Assembly (NCBI GenBank): GCA_002633005.1
Contig: NMRA01000929.1
Coordinates: 1 to 64,000 of the forward strand
Direction of reading: 5' to 3'
DNA from: Phoronis australis
Taxonomy: Eukaryota; Phoronida; Phoronidae
Length of the DNA stretch: 64,000 bases
A program made the translations under genes and the position numbers. The notes beneath the pieces are model-generated. The model worked only from the letters and a program-made list of their open reading frames with translations. It made no database searches and was not told where the DNA came from. Each line of letters opens with the position of its first letter. Position 1 is the first letter of the stretch. Below are positions 33,636-45,533 of the stretch, one piece after another.

Positions 33636-35058
33636 TACCGTATTCGCCGTAATAACCGCCCATGCCCCTATAAGCGCCCTCCCCACGCGTTTTCAGACTT
33701 TGCTGAAATAAGCGTCCAGTCCATGAACGTGTACATGCAAACAATGACGTACCTACAGTCCTAAAACTCGACTACAGTAACGTCTTCAATTTATCAAAAA
33801 ATTTTTGCACGGGTCTACTAGACCACCAGCGGCACTGCTACGTTTGTAATTAGCCGTGACTTTACACTTCAAAGTAACGCAGCGCTTCAAAAAGAACGCA
33901 ACAGCGTTGCTACGCTCTCGCGACGATTGTGTCCCACTATGGTCTGACCTTTCAGTAGACACATGGACTGTCTCATAAATAAAAATAACTCGGTGTTAAA
34001 AGCACGGGGCCAGGAAGCACGCGCTACATACATGAACCTGTCATCAAAGACATTAGTCGGGAACTATCCATTCATGAAACGGGTATCGTAGCATTGATAA
34101 GAAATGAATATTGGCACTAATTTCTGACAATTTCTAATACTATAAAACATAATTGCGTTATTTTTGAGATGGATTGTTTGATTAACCATAATTGGTGTTT
34201 TAAGACGAATATCCGATAAAATGACAACTGACAGTGAATGCTTACACACCCTTACACCGAAAAATAACTGTCAGATAGTTAAGTACGCATCCAGCTACAC
34301 GGCGACTAATATGGGACTTACCGAGACAAAGGTCGAAAGTTTTTAGCACGTCAGACCGGCAAGTGCTGAATGAAACACGCTCTGGTTTAGGCCTACTGCT
34401 TGTGCAAATTTCTTTAGACACATCTAGCTAGTTAGATTGCGTGGCTCTGGCCAAAAGACGGTCTCTGCTTTGGCAAATGAACTCTGGTGACACGCACGCG
34501 CTCGCTTACTCGCAGACAAACTTCAAAACAAACATCACCTGACAACAACATGTGTGTTCGTCCAGACATTTTTCTCGCCATGTTGCTGATCATACATGTA
34601 GATGGGACGATGTTGCACAGATTTGTACTTAAACCTGCCGTTAATCCAGATTCCACGGCAACTTAAAAAGTCTTAGAGACGTTATTTATAAAACTTAATG
34701 AGAATTTCAGGTAATTTGCTTGAGTCGAAACCATTTTTATTCAAGCATTGAAGTCGCCATATCGAAGACGGCAATTTCGAGGCAGTCAGTCAGCGAGTTT
34801 TCGCCCTGGTATTTCAGCACAATTTTCTGTAAAATGATCGTAATTTAGCAGCAAAGTTTGATAGCAATGCACCACAGTTTTGTTGAAAGTCTTTCATTGT
34901 TTACATATACGTCACAGAGCGTAAATTTGATGAATCTTAGCCTTCCGATTTCACCCGTTTCGGAGACCGGGTTTCAACCGCCTTGGGTTATAATAAGCGC
35001 CCCCCCCTGAACCGAACTTTTCTAAGCGCCCTGGGCGGTTATTACAACGAAAACGGTA
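33636..35058 (+). mobile_element. TACCGTATT-type TIR element, copy Z (1.42 kb)
   Basis: The left end TACCGTATTCGCCGTAATAA and the reverse-complemented right end TACCGTTTTCGTTGTAATAA both continue into CCGCCC. Copy W at 47544-48964 has the same length and interior, for example CGTTTTCAGACTTTGCT.AAATAAG, GAACTATCCATTCATGAAA and TTTCACC.GTTTCGGAGA. There is no coding capacity, and TA may be the target. The class (TACCGTATT...GCCC termini) is widespread in marine invertebrates. Confidence 0.85.
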
Positions 35059-35389
35059 GCTAGCTGGATTTCTACCTTTAGCATGTACAGTTATGTGACT
35101 TTTATATATACATTGTATACTTTGTGTACAATAGCAGTATTTTTAAAACTTCCTTAGTTTTCACTTTAAAGAATAGCTGATTACCGTACATTATGTTACG
35201 GCAGGGACAAATGTTTTGGAAAGAAAAACTATGTTTACTGCCTCAGGGGAAAGAATCCCACAGCCGCACCCCTTTCTAAATCTGACAGAAATTCTTATTG
35301 AAGCTTTAAAATACAAGAGCAACGTGGAGTGTTGAAATGTGCCCACGAATGCATTGCAAATGGTGTGCTTTTAGGGTTATTTATTTGTA
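35059..35389. other. No recognised features
   Basis: A short AT-rich spacer between copy Z and array C copy 2. Confidence 0.5.
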
Positions 35390-36976
35390 TCATAAAAATG
35401 GCCACTAGATGGCGCAAAAACATACAATCAATCCAAAAACATGAAAATGCCATATTTCATAAAACTCTGTCAAGGAACTTCAGAGAAACAAAGGAAAACA
35501 TAAGAAAATGAAATTGCCACTAGTGGGCACAGTGGATCCGCCTGAAAGTCGTCATCATCTGAGGTTATCTTCATATAAATACACTTACTAAATTAAATAA
35601 AGATCCTGCAGTGGGTTTAGGAAATACAACTATGGTGCAAAACAAAACTACCACTAGGTGGCGCCACAGTAGTCAGTCGCCATCATCAAAGGTCGTCTTC
35701 ACACTGAGAACATTTATGTCAATTTTCAAATGATTTGGTTTATACAGGGGTGGACGCCAAAACAAGATTTGAAAACAACAAAAATGGCCACTAGGTGGTG
35801 CCAAATACCTGGATTCCATCCAAAAACAGAAAGATAGCATCACCACACCAATAGATGCCTATATTTAAAATTTTATGAAAATCTGTTAAGGACCTTTGAA
35901 GATAGCGCCAAACGTAAAAACTAAAATTGCCACTAGGCAGCACAGCAGTAGTCAGATCTGTCGTCTTCCGTAGTCAACATCATATAAATACACTTGCTAA
36001 ATTAAGTAAAGATCCTGCAAACAGTTTAGGAGACACAGCCATGAACGCAAAAAGAACAGCTACTAGGAGGCGTCCTAGTAGTCGAAGTCGTCAGAAAATC
36101 ATCGTCAGCCGTCCACTTCATAGTATAAACGTACATATCGATTTTCACAATTATCCTGAAAACGGTTTGGTTGATAGATTAGTGGACGCCAAAAAACTCA
36201 AAAACAGTAAAAATGGCCACTAGATGGTGCAAACTAGGTCGAATTCATCTGAAAACGAAGAGATAGTGACACCTCATTAATAGATGCCCGTATGCCAAAT
36301 TTTATGAAAATACGATAAGGACCTTTGAAGACAGAGAGGTAAACGTAAAAAAATAAATTGCCACTAGGTGGCACACCAGTTGTCAGATCTCTCCGAAAGT
36401 CGTCGGTACTTACTAAATTTCGTAAAGATCCTGCAAACAGTTTAGGAGATACAGCCATAGGCACAAAAAAAACTGCCAATAGGAGGCGCCACAATAGTCG
36501 AAATCGTCGGAAAATCATCATCAGACATCCTCTTCATAGTAGGAACACACATGCCAATTTTCACAATCATCTTTTGAGCGGAGTGGACTCAAAAATCTGA
36601 CTCGAAAACAGTAAAAATGGCCACTAGGTGGCACAAACTACGTCGAATCCATCTGAAAACAGGAGGATAGCGTCATGTCACTAATAGGTGCCAACATACT
36701 AAATTTTATGAAAATCCTTTTGAAGATACAAAGGTAAGTGTAAAAAACTAAAATTGCCACTAGGGGACACACCAGTGTAGTCGGAACCGTCCGAAAGTTT
36801 GCTCACACCATCCCATTTATAAATGGAACATATGTGCTAAATTTCATGAACATATGTCACAGGGTTTTGGAGATAGAGCAGCAGACGCCAGACGAACGCC
36901 TAACGGACGCTGGACGGACGCCGGACGGACGGAGATGACTGCATAATGCGTCCACATATAAATATGTGGGAGCATA
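35390..36976 (+). repeat. Array C copy 2: eleven subunits with CTCF-like motifs
   Basis: Cores of the CCACTAGRKGGCRC type start at or near 35402, 35516, 35651, 35786, 35928, 36059, 36215, 36361, 36477, 36621 and 36755, all on the plus strand. The best are CCACTAGGTGGCGC (35651), CCACTAGGTGGCAC (36361, 36621) and CCACTAGATGGCGC (35402). Three subunit types alternate strictly (c-a-b), giving a higher-order period near 410 bp. The 3' end is an ACGGACGC...GGACGGACGG stretch, then CATAATGCGTCCACATATAA closing a hairpin with ATATGTGGG. The architecture fits Helentron-associated pearl-type repeats; the class is inference. Confidence 0.85.
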
Positions 36977-38079
36977 AAAACGGTCTCTTGCGATGAACAC
37001 TAATGTTCACTTGAAGGTGTAGCCACTTTCCCTCGGCATTTCCCATAAGCCGCTTAAGCTTAGAAGTGTATTGATGGTGGACATAGTTACAGGAGAAGCA
37101 GCTTCACTAACTGTCTGTATGTTGAGTTAGTGTCTAAATTCATATTCTTGTAATAATCTTGACAGTGCAGCAGTATCTTGACAGTGCAGCAGTATCTTGA
37201 CAGTGCAGCAGTATCTTGACATTGCAGCAGGTGAGTGGGTGTTGCCGTGATTGTTAAGTATTCAAGTAATAGTAGTCGCAAAATGTCACAAATTTTCCGA
37301 AGAGATTTTGTAAACGAGAATTTATAAATAGTCTGTTGTTTTAGCTGTGATAGGAAATCATGGAAAATGATTTGAACGTAATGTGGAAGTTGATTGTGTA
37401 AAAACATGCAATACATTTTCAAGCAAGATATATATTAAGAATATCTTCAACCAGAGGTATTGTTTGAAATTTGTATGGGCGAACTAGTGTGAATTGGTGA
37501 TTATTCTTGAAGCCCATTTCTGAAGAAGTTTACCTGCTGTCATTCTTGAAGCCCATAGTAAGTAAAATGTTATGAGAGCAAATCAAGGCAGGTGATTCTT
37601 GAGTTCACTAAGTACACTACAACAGGATCAGCTGTTCCCAAATGTTATTCCCACAACTTAAATGTTTTTACAAAATGTGGGTTTTGATTATATATAGTAA
37701 GCTTTGGAATTAATTTTCCACTTATTTTTTCAGAGGGAAGTAGAATGCCATCAACATCTACTTAGTTTTGGTGACATTTAGCAACAGTTTGTTGATTGAT
37801 AACCATGTGAATACGTCTGATAGCTTATTATTGATTTCAGTTTTGTTCATTAGTTTTTTAAGACCAAGCAGTATGTGTAAGACAGGTGTCATCAGCATAC
37901 ATAAGGGTTTCAAGAGAAGTAGATTTGTGGAAGTTGTTTATATAAATAAGAAAAAGGAAGTGATGAAGAATAGGTCCTTGGGTACACCTGACTGTTGATG
38001 GTTGACTATTGGGAAGGGAATTCCTTTCGATTCACAATGTGCCAACCCCATTCAAATTTCACTGCCTTCTTTGGGGTGT
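36977..38079. other. Mostly unassigned sequence
   Basis: Apart from the 19-bp tandem repeat at 37155-37232 I see no gene. The minus-strand open frame at 37087-37422 overlaps that repeat and has no recognisable domain. Confidence 0.5.
37155..37232. repeat. 19-bp tandem repeat, four units
   Basis: GACAGTGCAGCAGTATCTT repeats four times almost without change; the last unit has GACATTGCAGCAG. High identity indicates recent expansion. Confidence 0.95.
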
Positions 38080-38450
38080 ATTAAGATCACTCTGTGGTGG
38101 TGTACATGAGTCAAGTCGCCCCATTGTGTTGCTCAGACAAGTTACACAATAGAGGTTGGGGCATATCAACAAAATAACAGCAGTTGCAATGCGCATTATT
38201 TCTATTTTTTCTGTTGGAGTTGCCCATGAAACAATGAACAAGTTCAATTTTCACAGATGGATCTAGGTTTTATGGTCTGCAGCTTCTAAAACGGCCGGGA
38301 AAGATTGTTGCCATGAACAGGCAGTCATCTCTGACACCGGCCATACCTGATCCTAAATCCGCGAACAAAAAAGCTAGTCATAAAAGTCCAAGTGTTGTGT
38401 AATCTCACAAGTATTCATAGTTACTGATTGGGAAATAAGAGGTAGTGCCT
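38080..38450 (+). repeat. Dispersed repeat family B, copy 3
   Basis: TACATGAGTCAAGTCGCCCC, ACACAATAGAGGTTGGGGCA, AACAAGTTCAATTTTCA, CATAAAAGTCCAAG and GGGAAATAAGAGGTAGTG correspond in order to copies 1 and 2. Confidence 0.65.
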
Positions 38451-38499
38451 AAGGTCGTTAAAGAAGAGGCAGTATAGACTAGAATGAGAGGTGCCCGCT

Positions 38500-38560
38500 T
38501 TTTTGTTCGAGGTCGTGGGTTCGAGTCCCACTGGATCACACTGCAACCCTTGAGTCAGGT
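38500..38560 (+). repeat. tRNA-derived SINE fragment (B-box only)
   Basis: GGTCGTGGGTTCGAGTCCCA contains a pol III B-box (GGTTCGAGTCC) flanked by a T-stem-like pair GTGGG/CCCAC. No anticodon arm or A-box is recognisable upstream, so it is a fragment of a tRNA-like element and not a tRNA gene. Confidence 0.5.
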
Positions 38561-39989
38561 TTCTGGCTTCTCAGCTCAGTTTTAATTATATATTAAAAGC
38601 ATAAAAATGGTTCCAGGTGATCAGTGTGATGGGCCCACAAATGCAACCTACGCACGTCTGGTACAAACCGCATGCAATTATTTTGTATCATAAGGTGGTT
38701 AAATAATTTATGAAAAATAAATGTTCAATTTCGTAAATTAAAAGTTTGTCTAGCATGACACAATGGCCTCCTGTATCAAAGGTTGAAAGGTCTAAAAAGA
38801 TATGGTAGTTGGGTTTATGGTCTTGCCTAGATGTCCATTAATTGTGTCATTTAGTTCGAGAGTTTCAAATTCTGTAGACCGTAATTTTTGAAAACCACAC
38901 TGACGTTCAAATAACTGATTGTTTGTAGAGGTAGTCATCAAGTTGGTCATGAGTAATTTGTTCACACAGTTTTAAGAAGGCAAGAAGTGAAGAAAAAGAC
39001 ATGTAGTTGTTTATATTGTGTTTAAGTTAAGCCATTTTTGTTTATAGGCCTAATTTTCAAATCAGATGTAAAATTATCTGTGTTAAAACACTGATTGAAG
39101 GTAATTTGTGATTTTGCAATGACCAGAATGATCAACTTGATGAGTTTGGTAGAAATGCTATCAAATCCTACGCTAGATTTTAATTCGATGTTGCCCAAGG
39201 CCTATAAAACATTAATTTCAATTATATAATAAATAGCCAAAGAGTACACAACTTCATTTTCCTGAAATGTTTCGAGGTGCACAAATGATAACACAGTGGG
39301 TATCCTCACGTTTAGGTGTAAGCCGCAAGTAAAAGATTACACCCTGAATTCAGTTCTTTGTGGCAAACTAAAGAAGGATAAAGTTATATAAACAAATGAT
39401 ACCGTGCCTGCCGATAGGTCACAAATAATCAATTTTTGAAATGGCACACGTTTAAACAAGATTTTTAATCTCAACCTCCTCATTTCCAAAAAGTAGGCCT
39501 TCTCTGCATCCACAGCTCTCATGACGTTTCTCCCATTAAGCACTGTGCAAAATGTGAATTTTTACACAAAATTAGTCTCTAAATTGGTCACCTTTTTGTC
39601 CGAGCCCACTCTCTAAACGAGTATGTATTCCAATTTTTCGGGCAGCACACCTCGTCCAAAAGTACTTCTGTTATAAGATGCACTGAGTGGTGTACTTATA
39701 CCGAAAACAGTGCCAGATACTAAAACACTTTGTTTGGATTTCATGAGCATGCGAAACTGCCCGCATGTTTTCATATGGAAAAATGAGTACATACTTGCAC
39801 TTTTAAACGAATATGAATTAGAAATATGGATGAATAATCAACCATCATACATTCATCAAATCCATGTTAAGATTGCATCAAAGCGCGACTGACAAGTTTG
39901 TTTTTGCTTTTGTTTTTGTTTTTTCTTTAAAAATAGAAGTGGCAGGAATTCTCCTAACTTTAACAGTCGATAAATAACAGAAAACATAA
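38561..39989. other. No recognised features
   Basis: AT-rich. Short open frames at 39337-39543 and 39710-39892 lack recognisable domains. Confidence 0.5.
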
Positions 39990-41172
39990 AGCCTGGCCAT
40001 CAGGCCCGTCGTGGCTGGTCGGATTGACTCGTTATCCCCTCCAGTGGCTCGGAAACTGATCAGACATCACGAACATAAACCAGCCAAAGTTCAGTGGAAA
40101 CTAAACTTCCAGTCAAGAAAAAACTATACTAGTGAGCCAAAGTAATGTGCACCTGATTATGTTGGTGAATTAGCCACGAAACTGCAAATCTATTTACTCG
40201 TCAGGAGCCGCGAATTCACTGAGGTTCCGCTTTGGCCACAGCACCGTCAGGGCAGAAGTTGTACATTGACAATCATTATTTGAGTAATGTAAATGTAAAT
40301 AAAGATTCCCCAAACACCTGGCCGTGGTATGGAAACTGAGTTGTTGCACAACAGTTTCTGCCAGCAAACACTAAATTAGCAAGAGCTCACAGGGCCTAGG
40401 TGTCCCGTCAATTAGTTTTAATGCACCTAAAGCCTGTAACGCAGTGATTTATTTATTGCTGGCTACTCAAATCATTTACACTCACGAACACTCCAAATGC
40501 ATTACAAATTGCATCTAATGAGACAGGCTTTGTTTCAGTTTTATATAAGTATTGGTTAGGGTGAGAATAATTCACTTTGAAACAGAACGCTCAGTAATAA
40601 ACGTCAACACGGCATCTCGCAATCCCCAGGCCGACTTGGACGAGCTAGCGCTCATCAGTACCGACTTCACAGGTGGATCGTTATGTTTTACAGGCTATCA
40701 ATTCGAACAGGAATACATTGATGAAGAAATATTAGAGAGCGCCGTCAGTGAACAAGCTCAGACACTGAACGGAACGTATGGAGTTATTTCGTAAGCCGGC
40801 ATTCGTCAGGCAATGTCGACGTCTGCAGCCCACAGACATGGAGATGTTTCACGGCCTCTTACTTGCTATTTACATTATTCACTACCATGAGCCACTTCCT
40901 AAGCATTTCGGACTCTCGAGGAAGTAAAAAAAATGTTATACCCACTTTCCTCTAAGCTGCTTAGTTCGGACAAGCGGGAACGATGCACCGCAACATAACG
41001 GCATTCACTCTGCATATGAACCACTGACGTCACTAGGGTCGTTTCTCACCTTCCTCACAGGTTAACGCGACACCTCTTGGCAAGGTAAGGTCAACCTTAT
41101 GCGAGGCGATGTGGATATAGACCGATTAAGACGGCAAAAAAACTAATTAAATCGGGTGGCATCCTCCTTTAA
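39990..41172 (+). mobile_element. TTAA-family element, copy 4 (left end missing)
   Basis: The right terminus GGGTGGCATCCTCCT is followed by TTAA (41169-41172) and then array C text. The longest surviving frame of the family lies at 40552-40794 and includes ADLDELALISTDF and GYQFEQEYIDEEILE, an acidic segment. The same stretch in copies 1 to 3 is broken by stops or frameshifts. I do not recognise the protein; it may be the N-terminal part of a transposon-encoded product. Confidence 0.75.
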
Positions 41173-42018
41173 GTAAAGATCCTGCAAACGGTTGATAGAT
41201 TAGTGGACGCCAAAAAACTCGAAAACGGCAAAAGCGTCCACTAGGTGGCGAAAACTAGGTCGAATTCATCTGAAAACGGAGAGATAGCGACATCTTATTA
41301 ATAGATGCCTATATGCCAAATTTTATGAAAATACGATGAGGACCTTTGAAGATACAGAGGTAAACGTAAAAAATAAAATTGCCACTAGGTGGCACACCAG
41401 TTGTCAGATCTGTCCGAAAGTCACCTTCGTCTGTTGTTAACATCATATAAATATACTTACTGAATTTCGTAAAGATCCTGCGAACGGTTTAGGAGATACA
41501 GCCATAGGCGCAAAAAAAACAAAACTGCCACTAAGGAGGCGCCACAGTAATTGAAATCATCGGAAAATCATCAGACGTCCTCTTCATAGTAAGAACATGC
41601 AAGCCAATTTTCACAATCATCCTTTGAGAGGTTTGGTTGAAGACTCGAAAACAGTAAAAACGGCCACTAGGTGGCGCAAACTACGTTGAATCTATCCGAA
41701 AACAGGAGGATAATGTCATCTCACTAATAGGTGCCTACACACCAAATTTCATGAAAATCCGTTAAGGACTTTTGAAGATACAAAGGTAAGCGTAAAAAAT
41801 AAAATTGCCACTAGGGGGCACACCGGTAGTTGGCTCCGTAAGAAAGTTCGCTCATGCTGTCCTATTCATGAATGGAACATATGTGCCAAATTTCATGATT
41901 GTATGTCAAAAGGTTTTGGAGATAGAGCAGCGGACGCTGGACGCCGAACGGACGGACGCTGGACAGACGGACGGAGATGACAGCATAATGCGTCCACATG
42001 TAAATATGTGGGCGCATA
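41173..42018 (+). repeat. Array C copy 3: five subunits with CTCF-like motifs
   Basis: Cores lie at 41236 (c), 41382 (a), 41528 (b), 41664 (c) and 41808 (a). They include CCACTAGGTGGCGC (41664-41677) and CCACTAGGGGGCAC (41808-41821). The c-c and a-a distances are about 428 and 426 bp. The 3' end again has GACGGACGCTGG...GGACGGAG, GCATAATGCGTCCACATG and the TATGTGGGCGCATA hairpin. The left side is truncated by TTAA copy 4. Confidence 0.85.
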
Positions 42019-42956
42019 GCAATTACTCTACAAGCACTTAACAATTTCATAACAGAATCAATAGGAGATTGTGTGAAAAGCAATTTGACTACCCATGTAT
42101 GTTATTAAATGCATTGAGCTGGTGGAAACGAGTCTTGCATCAGTGCCATGATAGCAAAGCTGGGAACAAGGGAAAAGAACACAGATGTGACCAAAGGTCC
42201 CCAAATTTGGCATGATGATACCACATGTCATAGAGAAGGATGACCAAGTTTGAGGCATTCTCTTTTTGACAAAACAGGTAATAACACTACTTTACAAATA
42301 TCTATTACAATTGATGGTGGGTATGGGAATATTATGATATGGTATTGGAACATCATTGACTTTCAAAGGCTCATGTTGAGCATGTGATATGCTAATATTG
42401 CATCAAACCCATTCCCAAGATATACGTAGAGGTTATTGTATAGCCGAGGCACCCTAATGCTAATGCCTCGTTACAGTTATATCACATTTATTAGCTTTCT
42501 CAGCTTATGGTTGTTGATTAGATGTACCTAATGACCAGCTTCATCCAAATTTGTGTAACATTAGACACCATGTCAATGGATGACATCAAAATGCTATAAT
42601 ATCGAAATGCAACGAAGTTTCAATGCACAAAACAACAGCAAAATATTCATTTCTTTATAGCTAGAACCTCATTTAATTCTAGCTGAATCTTAATTAACAA
42701 CATCACGTTAAGAGTTGCTCTATGCACTAGGTCAAAAAAGCAACAAAATATCTTGCAAGTCCATTCACCAATACAGGCTTTCAAGCAAATTCAGGTAACA
42801 AAAACTGCAAAAAACAAGACTATTTTTTTACAAAAAGTAAGAAAAAGTAGGGTCTGCGAGGAAAAAAGTCAGAAAACTAAGTCAAGAACAGATCTTCGGG
42901 CAGTTTTCCTTGACAATGACCAGAGACAGCACAGCCCATAGCAGTCAGTACCGTAC
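42019..42956. other. No recognised features
   Basis: AT-rich with short unassigned open frames. The last five bases (CGTAC) are the target duplication of the next element. Confidence 0.5.
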
Positions 42957-43483
42957 CATAGGCAGCCCCCCCCTTGGCTGCCGCAAAAAATAAAACAGCA
43001 AGAGCGTAGGGAAGTGTTGAGTTTATTAATTAACCCCAATAATTAAAATTATGAGGCTGAAACAAGATTTAAATGAGTGCAGTTTTAGTGTTTGGGGGAG
43101 GGGGGGGGGCTCAGATCCAATTTCAAGTGTCAAATTCAGAACACGGCGCAATCGTAACGGAACTATGGCTAAGTATAGGCTCACCCGCGATATCTCAGGC
43201 GACCGGCAGTGGCGCTGGGCACTACCGCTCTGTTTCCGTCGTCTGCTTCACTGTGCAATGAAGAAAATTCATTGAAGAAAATGGAATCTGAGTGATGGTG
43301 AAAAAACAGAAGCTGCTGGTAAGATGTGAATTTTAATCAAAGCCTTAGTGAATCACTCAGAAACTCATAATTCTCTCAATGTCAAACTCCCCTCCAGACT
43401 TCCCCCATTGGGTACTATGCGGATCTACAATGTTTACAGACAAAATGTTGGGCCCCCCTTGTGATATCCTAGATCCGCCACTG
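42957..43483 (-). mobile_element. 527-bp element of the CAGTGGCGG family, 5-bp TSD
   Basis: Perfect CGTAC duplications lie at 42952-42956 and 43484-43488. The termini are CATAGGCAGCC (left) and, reverse-complemented, CAGTGGCGGATCTAGG (right), which are imperfect inverted repeats. It shares CCCAACATTTTGTCTG and GGCTGCCGCAAAAAA with 17328-17649. The G-rich open frames at 43051-43275 are likely chance. Confidence 0.75.
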
Positions 43484-43549
43484 CGTACTCAGATATTCTA
43501 AGGTCAAATATTATTCATCTCCAATTTGGAAAGGTTGTTAGGGTTGTTA

Positions 43550-43869
43550 ACTCCTACCCTAACATTTTGAGTTTTGTTACCCCAAGGAATGAGCGAGACT
43601 GTGACTAACCCGCCCTAATCGATTTACAAATCAATTCACGCTGGTGAAGGCAACCTATTTGCCAATTTCTCCTATGCATCAATTTTAAAAATAAGAAAAC
43701 AATCATGTTGGACGTTTGCCTTTAAGTTACTTATTGTTCGTTTATTGAACTTTGAAAGAAACTGGTACACTAAACAGGCACTCTTGGTTTACCACTGCAC
43801 TTATCTCATCCAATACACATTCGGCCAAGTCCATGAGTAGACAATAAAGCTCACTTCATCTGTGGGGCT
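43550..43869 (+). repeat. Dispersed repeat family A, copy 3
   Basis: CCTAACATTTTGAGTTTTGT, GAGACTGTGACTAACC, ATGCATCAATTTTAAAAAT and AAGCTCACTTCATCTGTGG match copy 1 in order. It is interrupted by MITE F; GCTCACTTAAATCTGTGG reappears after it at 44308. Confidence 0.7.
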
Positions 43870-44296
43870 TTTCATACTGACGTTGATACGTGGATGGTTT
43901 AGGGAGTTGCGGTCAGTATGAACGCTTAACTCCGGTCCTGGATTGCAGTTAACAGCTCCAGTAAACATTACAGTTAACAGGTGGATTTAATAGCGCAGCG
44001 TCGAAGCTGTGGTGCAGTATGAACGCTTAACTTTGGTCCAATCGAAGTTATCGCCAGATGCCACTGTTATCGTCAACAGTTAAAGGTAGGGCCATCACTA
44101 AAAGCTGCTTACATTTTGTTCTAATAATAATCAGTCGATTTAAGAATAAGTTTAATGCCACATGAAAATGTTTCCAAATTAAAACATTGAAAAAATCTTA
44201 GCGTGCAACGCTACCTTGCGATAACTTCCATGACGACAGCAGCACCAACCGCTATACTTGGATGTTCATTAACTACCGAAGCCAGTATGGGCCTTG
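43870..44296 (+). mobile_element. MITE family F, copy 3
   Basis: CTTTTCATACTGACG at the start and CCAGTATGGGCCTTG at the end are imperfect inverted repeats. The interior TATGAACGCTTAACTCCGGT and ACAGGTGGATTTAATAGC match the other copies. It sits within repeat family A, with GCTCACTT..ATCTGTGG present on both sides. Confidence 0.7.
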
Positions 44297-45388
44297 TGAC
44301 TGACTAGCTCACTTAAATCTGTGGTGGTTGGTATAAGTCGCATCCCACTACAAGTGAAACTTTGCTTTTACCAAAGTTTTGGTAAGTGGAAAAGGTTAAC
44401 TCCGGGAGTTAATCTGTTAAACTTCGCTTAAAATAGTTACAGGATTTAAAAGCAAAGCTTTGGTACTCACCGAAGGTTCGAAGTAGTGGGAATACTAAAA
44501 ACGAAGCCGACCTACTCTTGTTAATTTGCGCGTTTTACTGTCCGAGGTACAAACCCTGGACTCCATGATGTCCTGAGATTAACATGAATCTGGACAAGGA
44601 CACTGGTACCCTGTGGCAACCTGTCTGTGGCGACTAAAAACATCCTCCATCAATTTTGAAAAGTGACGAGCCAGTTGAATCAGATTTGGTAGCGTTCCTA
44701 GGAGTAGCCTGGACAAGAATACAGGACCCACAGTCTGATACAACGCGCCTGGAACCTCATTGTGTTTTTGACCAAGGGTTCCATATCGAGCTTCCACAGC
44801 ACCTAATGTCTTCTTGTCCATGTCACCACCTTCATGTGATAGTTTCGAGACAAAAAAGAAGCTTGATCTTCAACTAGAGATCAAGCTTTTTGTATAACCT
44901 TAAGATGGCTTTAGGAGCATTTTAGTTGCAAGTGTATTTCATTGTGTTTGATTTGAAAGAGATGACTGTTACATTATTAATTATTATTGTTCTGTTATTA
45001 CATGTATATACCCCAGGTGGCCAGATGCACTACCTACAGCAAGAGTAAATAATTTTGGGAAATATTATCATAGATTTCCGAATAAAAGTTCAGGAGACAA
45101 AAAGTCAGATGTAGCAATACGCCCGGTCCTATACTCAGCAATGCCAAATACGCGAACGCACGTATAAATACCGTGACTGTAGCTCGTTCTAAATATATCC
45201 TAGTGAGAATAGCACTGTTTTTAGATTTCAACCATGCACTTTTGTTCTCAGATATGCATCCCAGGTATATTTTTGGGAAAAAATATAAGATACGCAAACT
45301 GGGCATATATTCTGCTGGACAGCATCCCAAGAATTAGTGGCACTAAATCGACACTGGTGTGCAACAAGAAATTAGTAGTGACTCAGAG
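44297..45388. other. Mostly unassigned, with one small inverted-repeat unit
   Basis: About 44345-44505 is bounded by GCATCCCACTAC and GTAGTGGGAAT, with internal AACTTTGCTTTTACC and TTTAAAAGCAAAGC, so it is probably a short MITE. A hairpin lies at 44859-44888. Overlapping opposite-strand open frames at 44579-44877 (80 and 73 codons) and 45034-45416 have no recognisable domain. Confidence 0.45.
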
Positions 45389-45533
45389 CAGGGGAGGATC
45401 CAGGATTTTGAGTTAGGAGAGGGTCATGGCAGCCAGTATTAACCATGATTTTGCCCCTGAACTGCCAAATGGAATCTGGGAGAATTTTAGGGGAGCCATG
45501 GACCCCTTGCAACCACCCCCAAATCCGCCACTG
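45389..45533. mobile_element. 145-bp hAT-like MITE
   Basis: CAGGGGAGGATCCAGGATTT at the left pairs with the reverse complement of the right end, CAGTGGCGGATTTGGGG. Flanks CTCAGAG (45382-45388) and CTGAGAG (45534-45540) differ at one of seven positions. Confidence 0.65.

Noticed and set aside
3425-42018. CRISPR-like array interpretation of the regularly spaced CCACTAGG motifs
   Set aside because: Spacers are homologous among units and over 100 bp long, and the context is eukaryotic. This is a tandem-repeat element.
43051-43275. Two overlapping glycine-rich open frames
   Set aside because: They lie inside the CAGTGGCGG-family element and owe their openness to a G-run.
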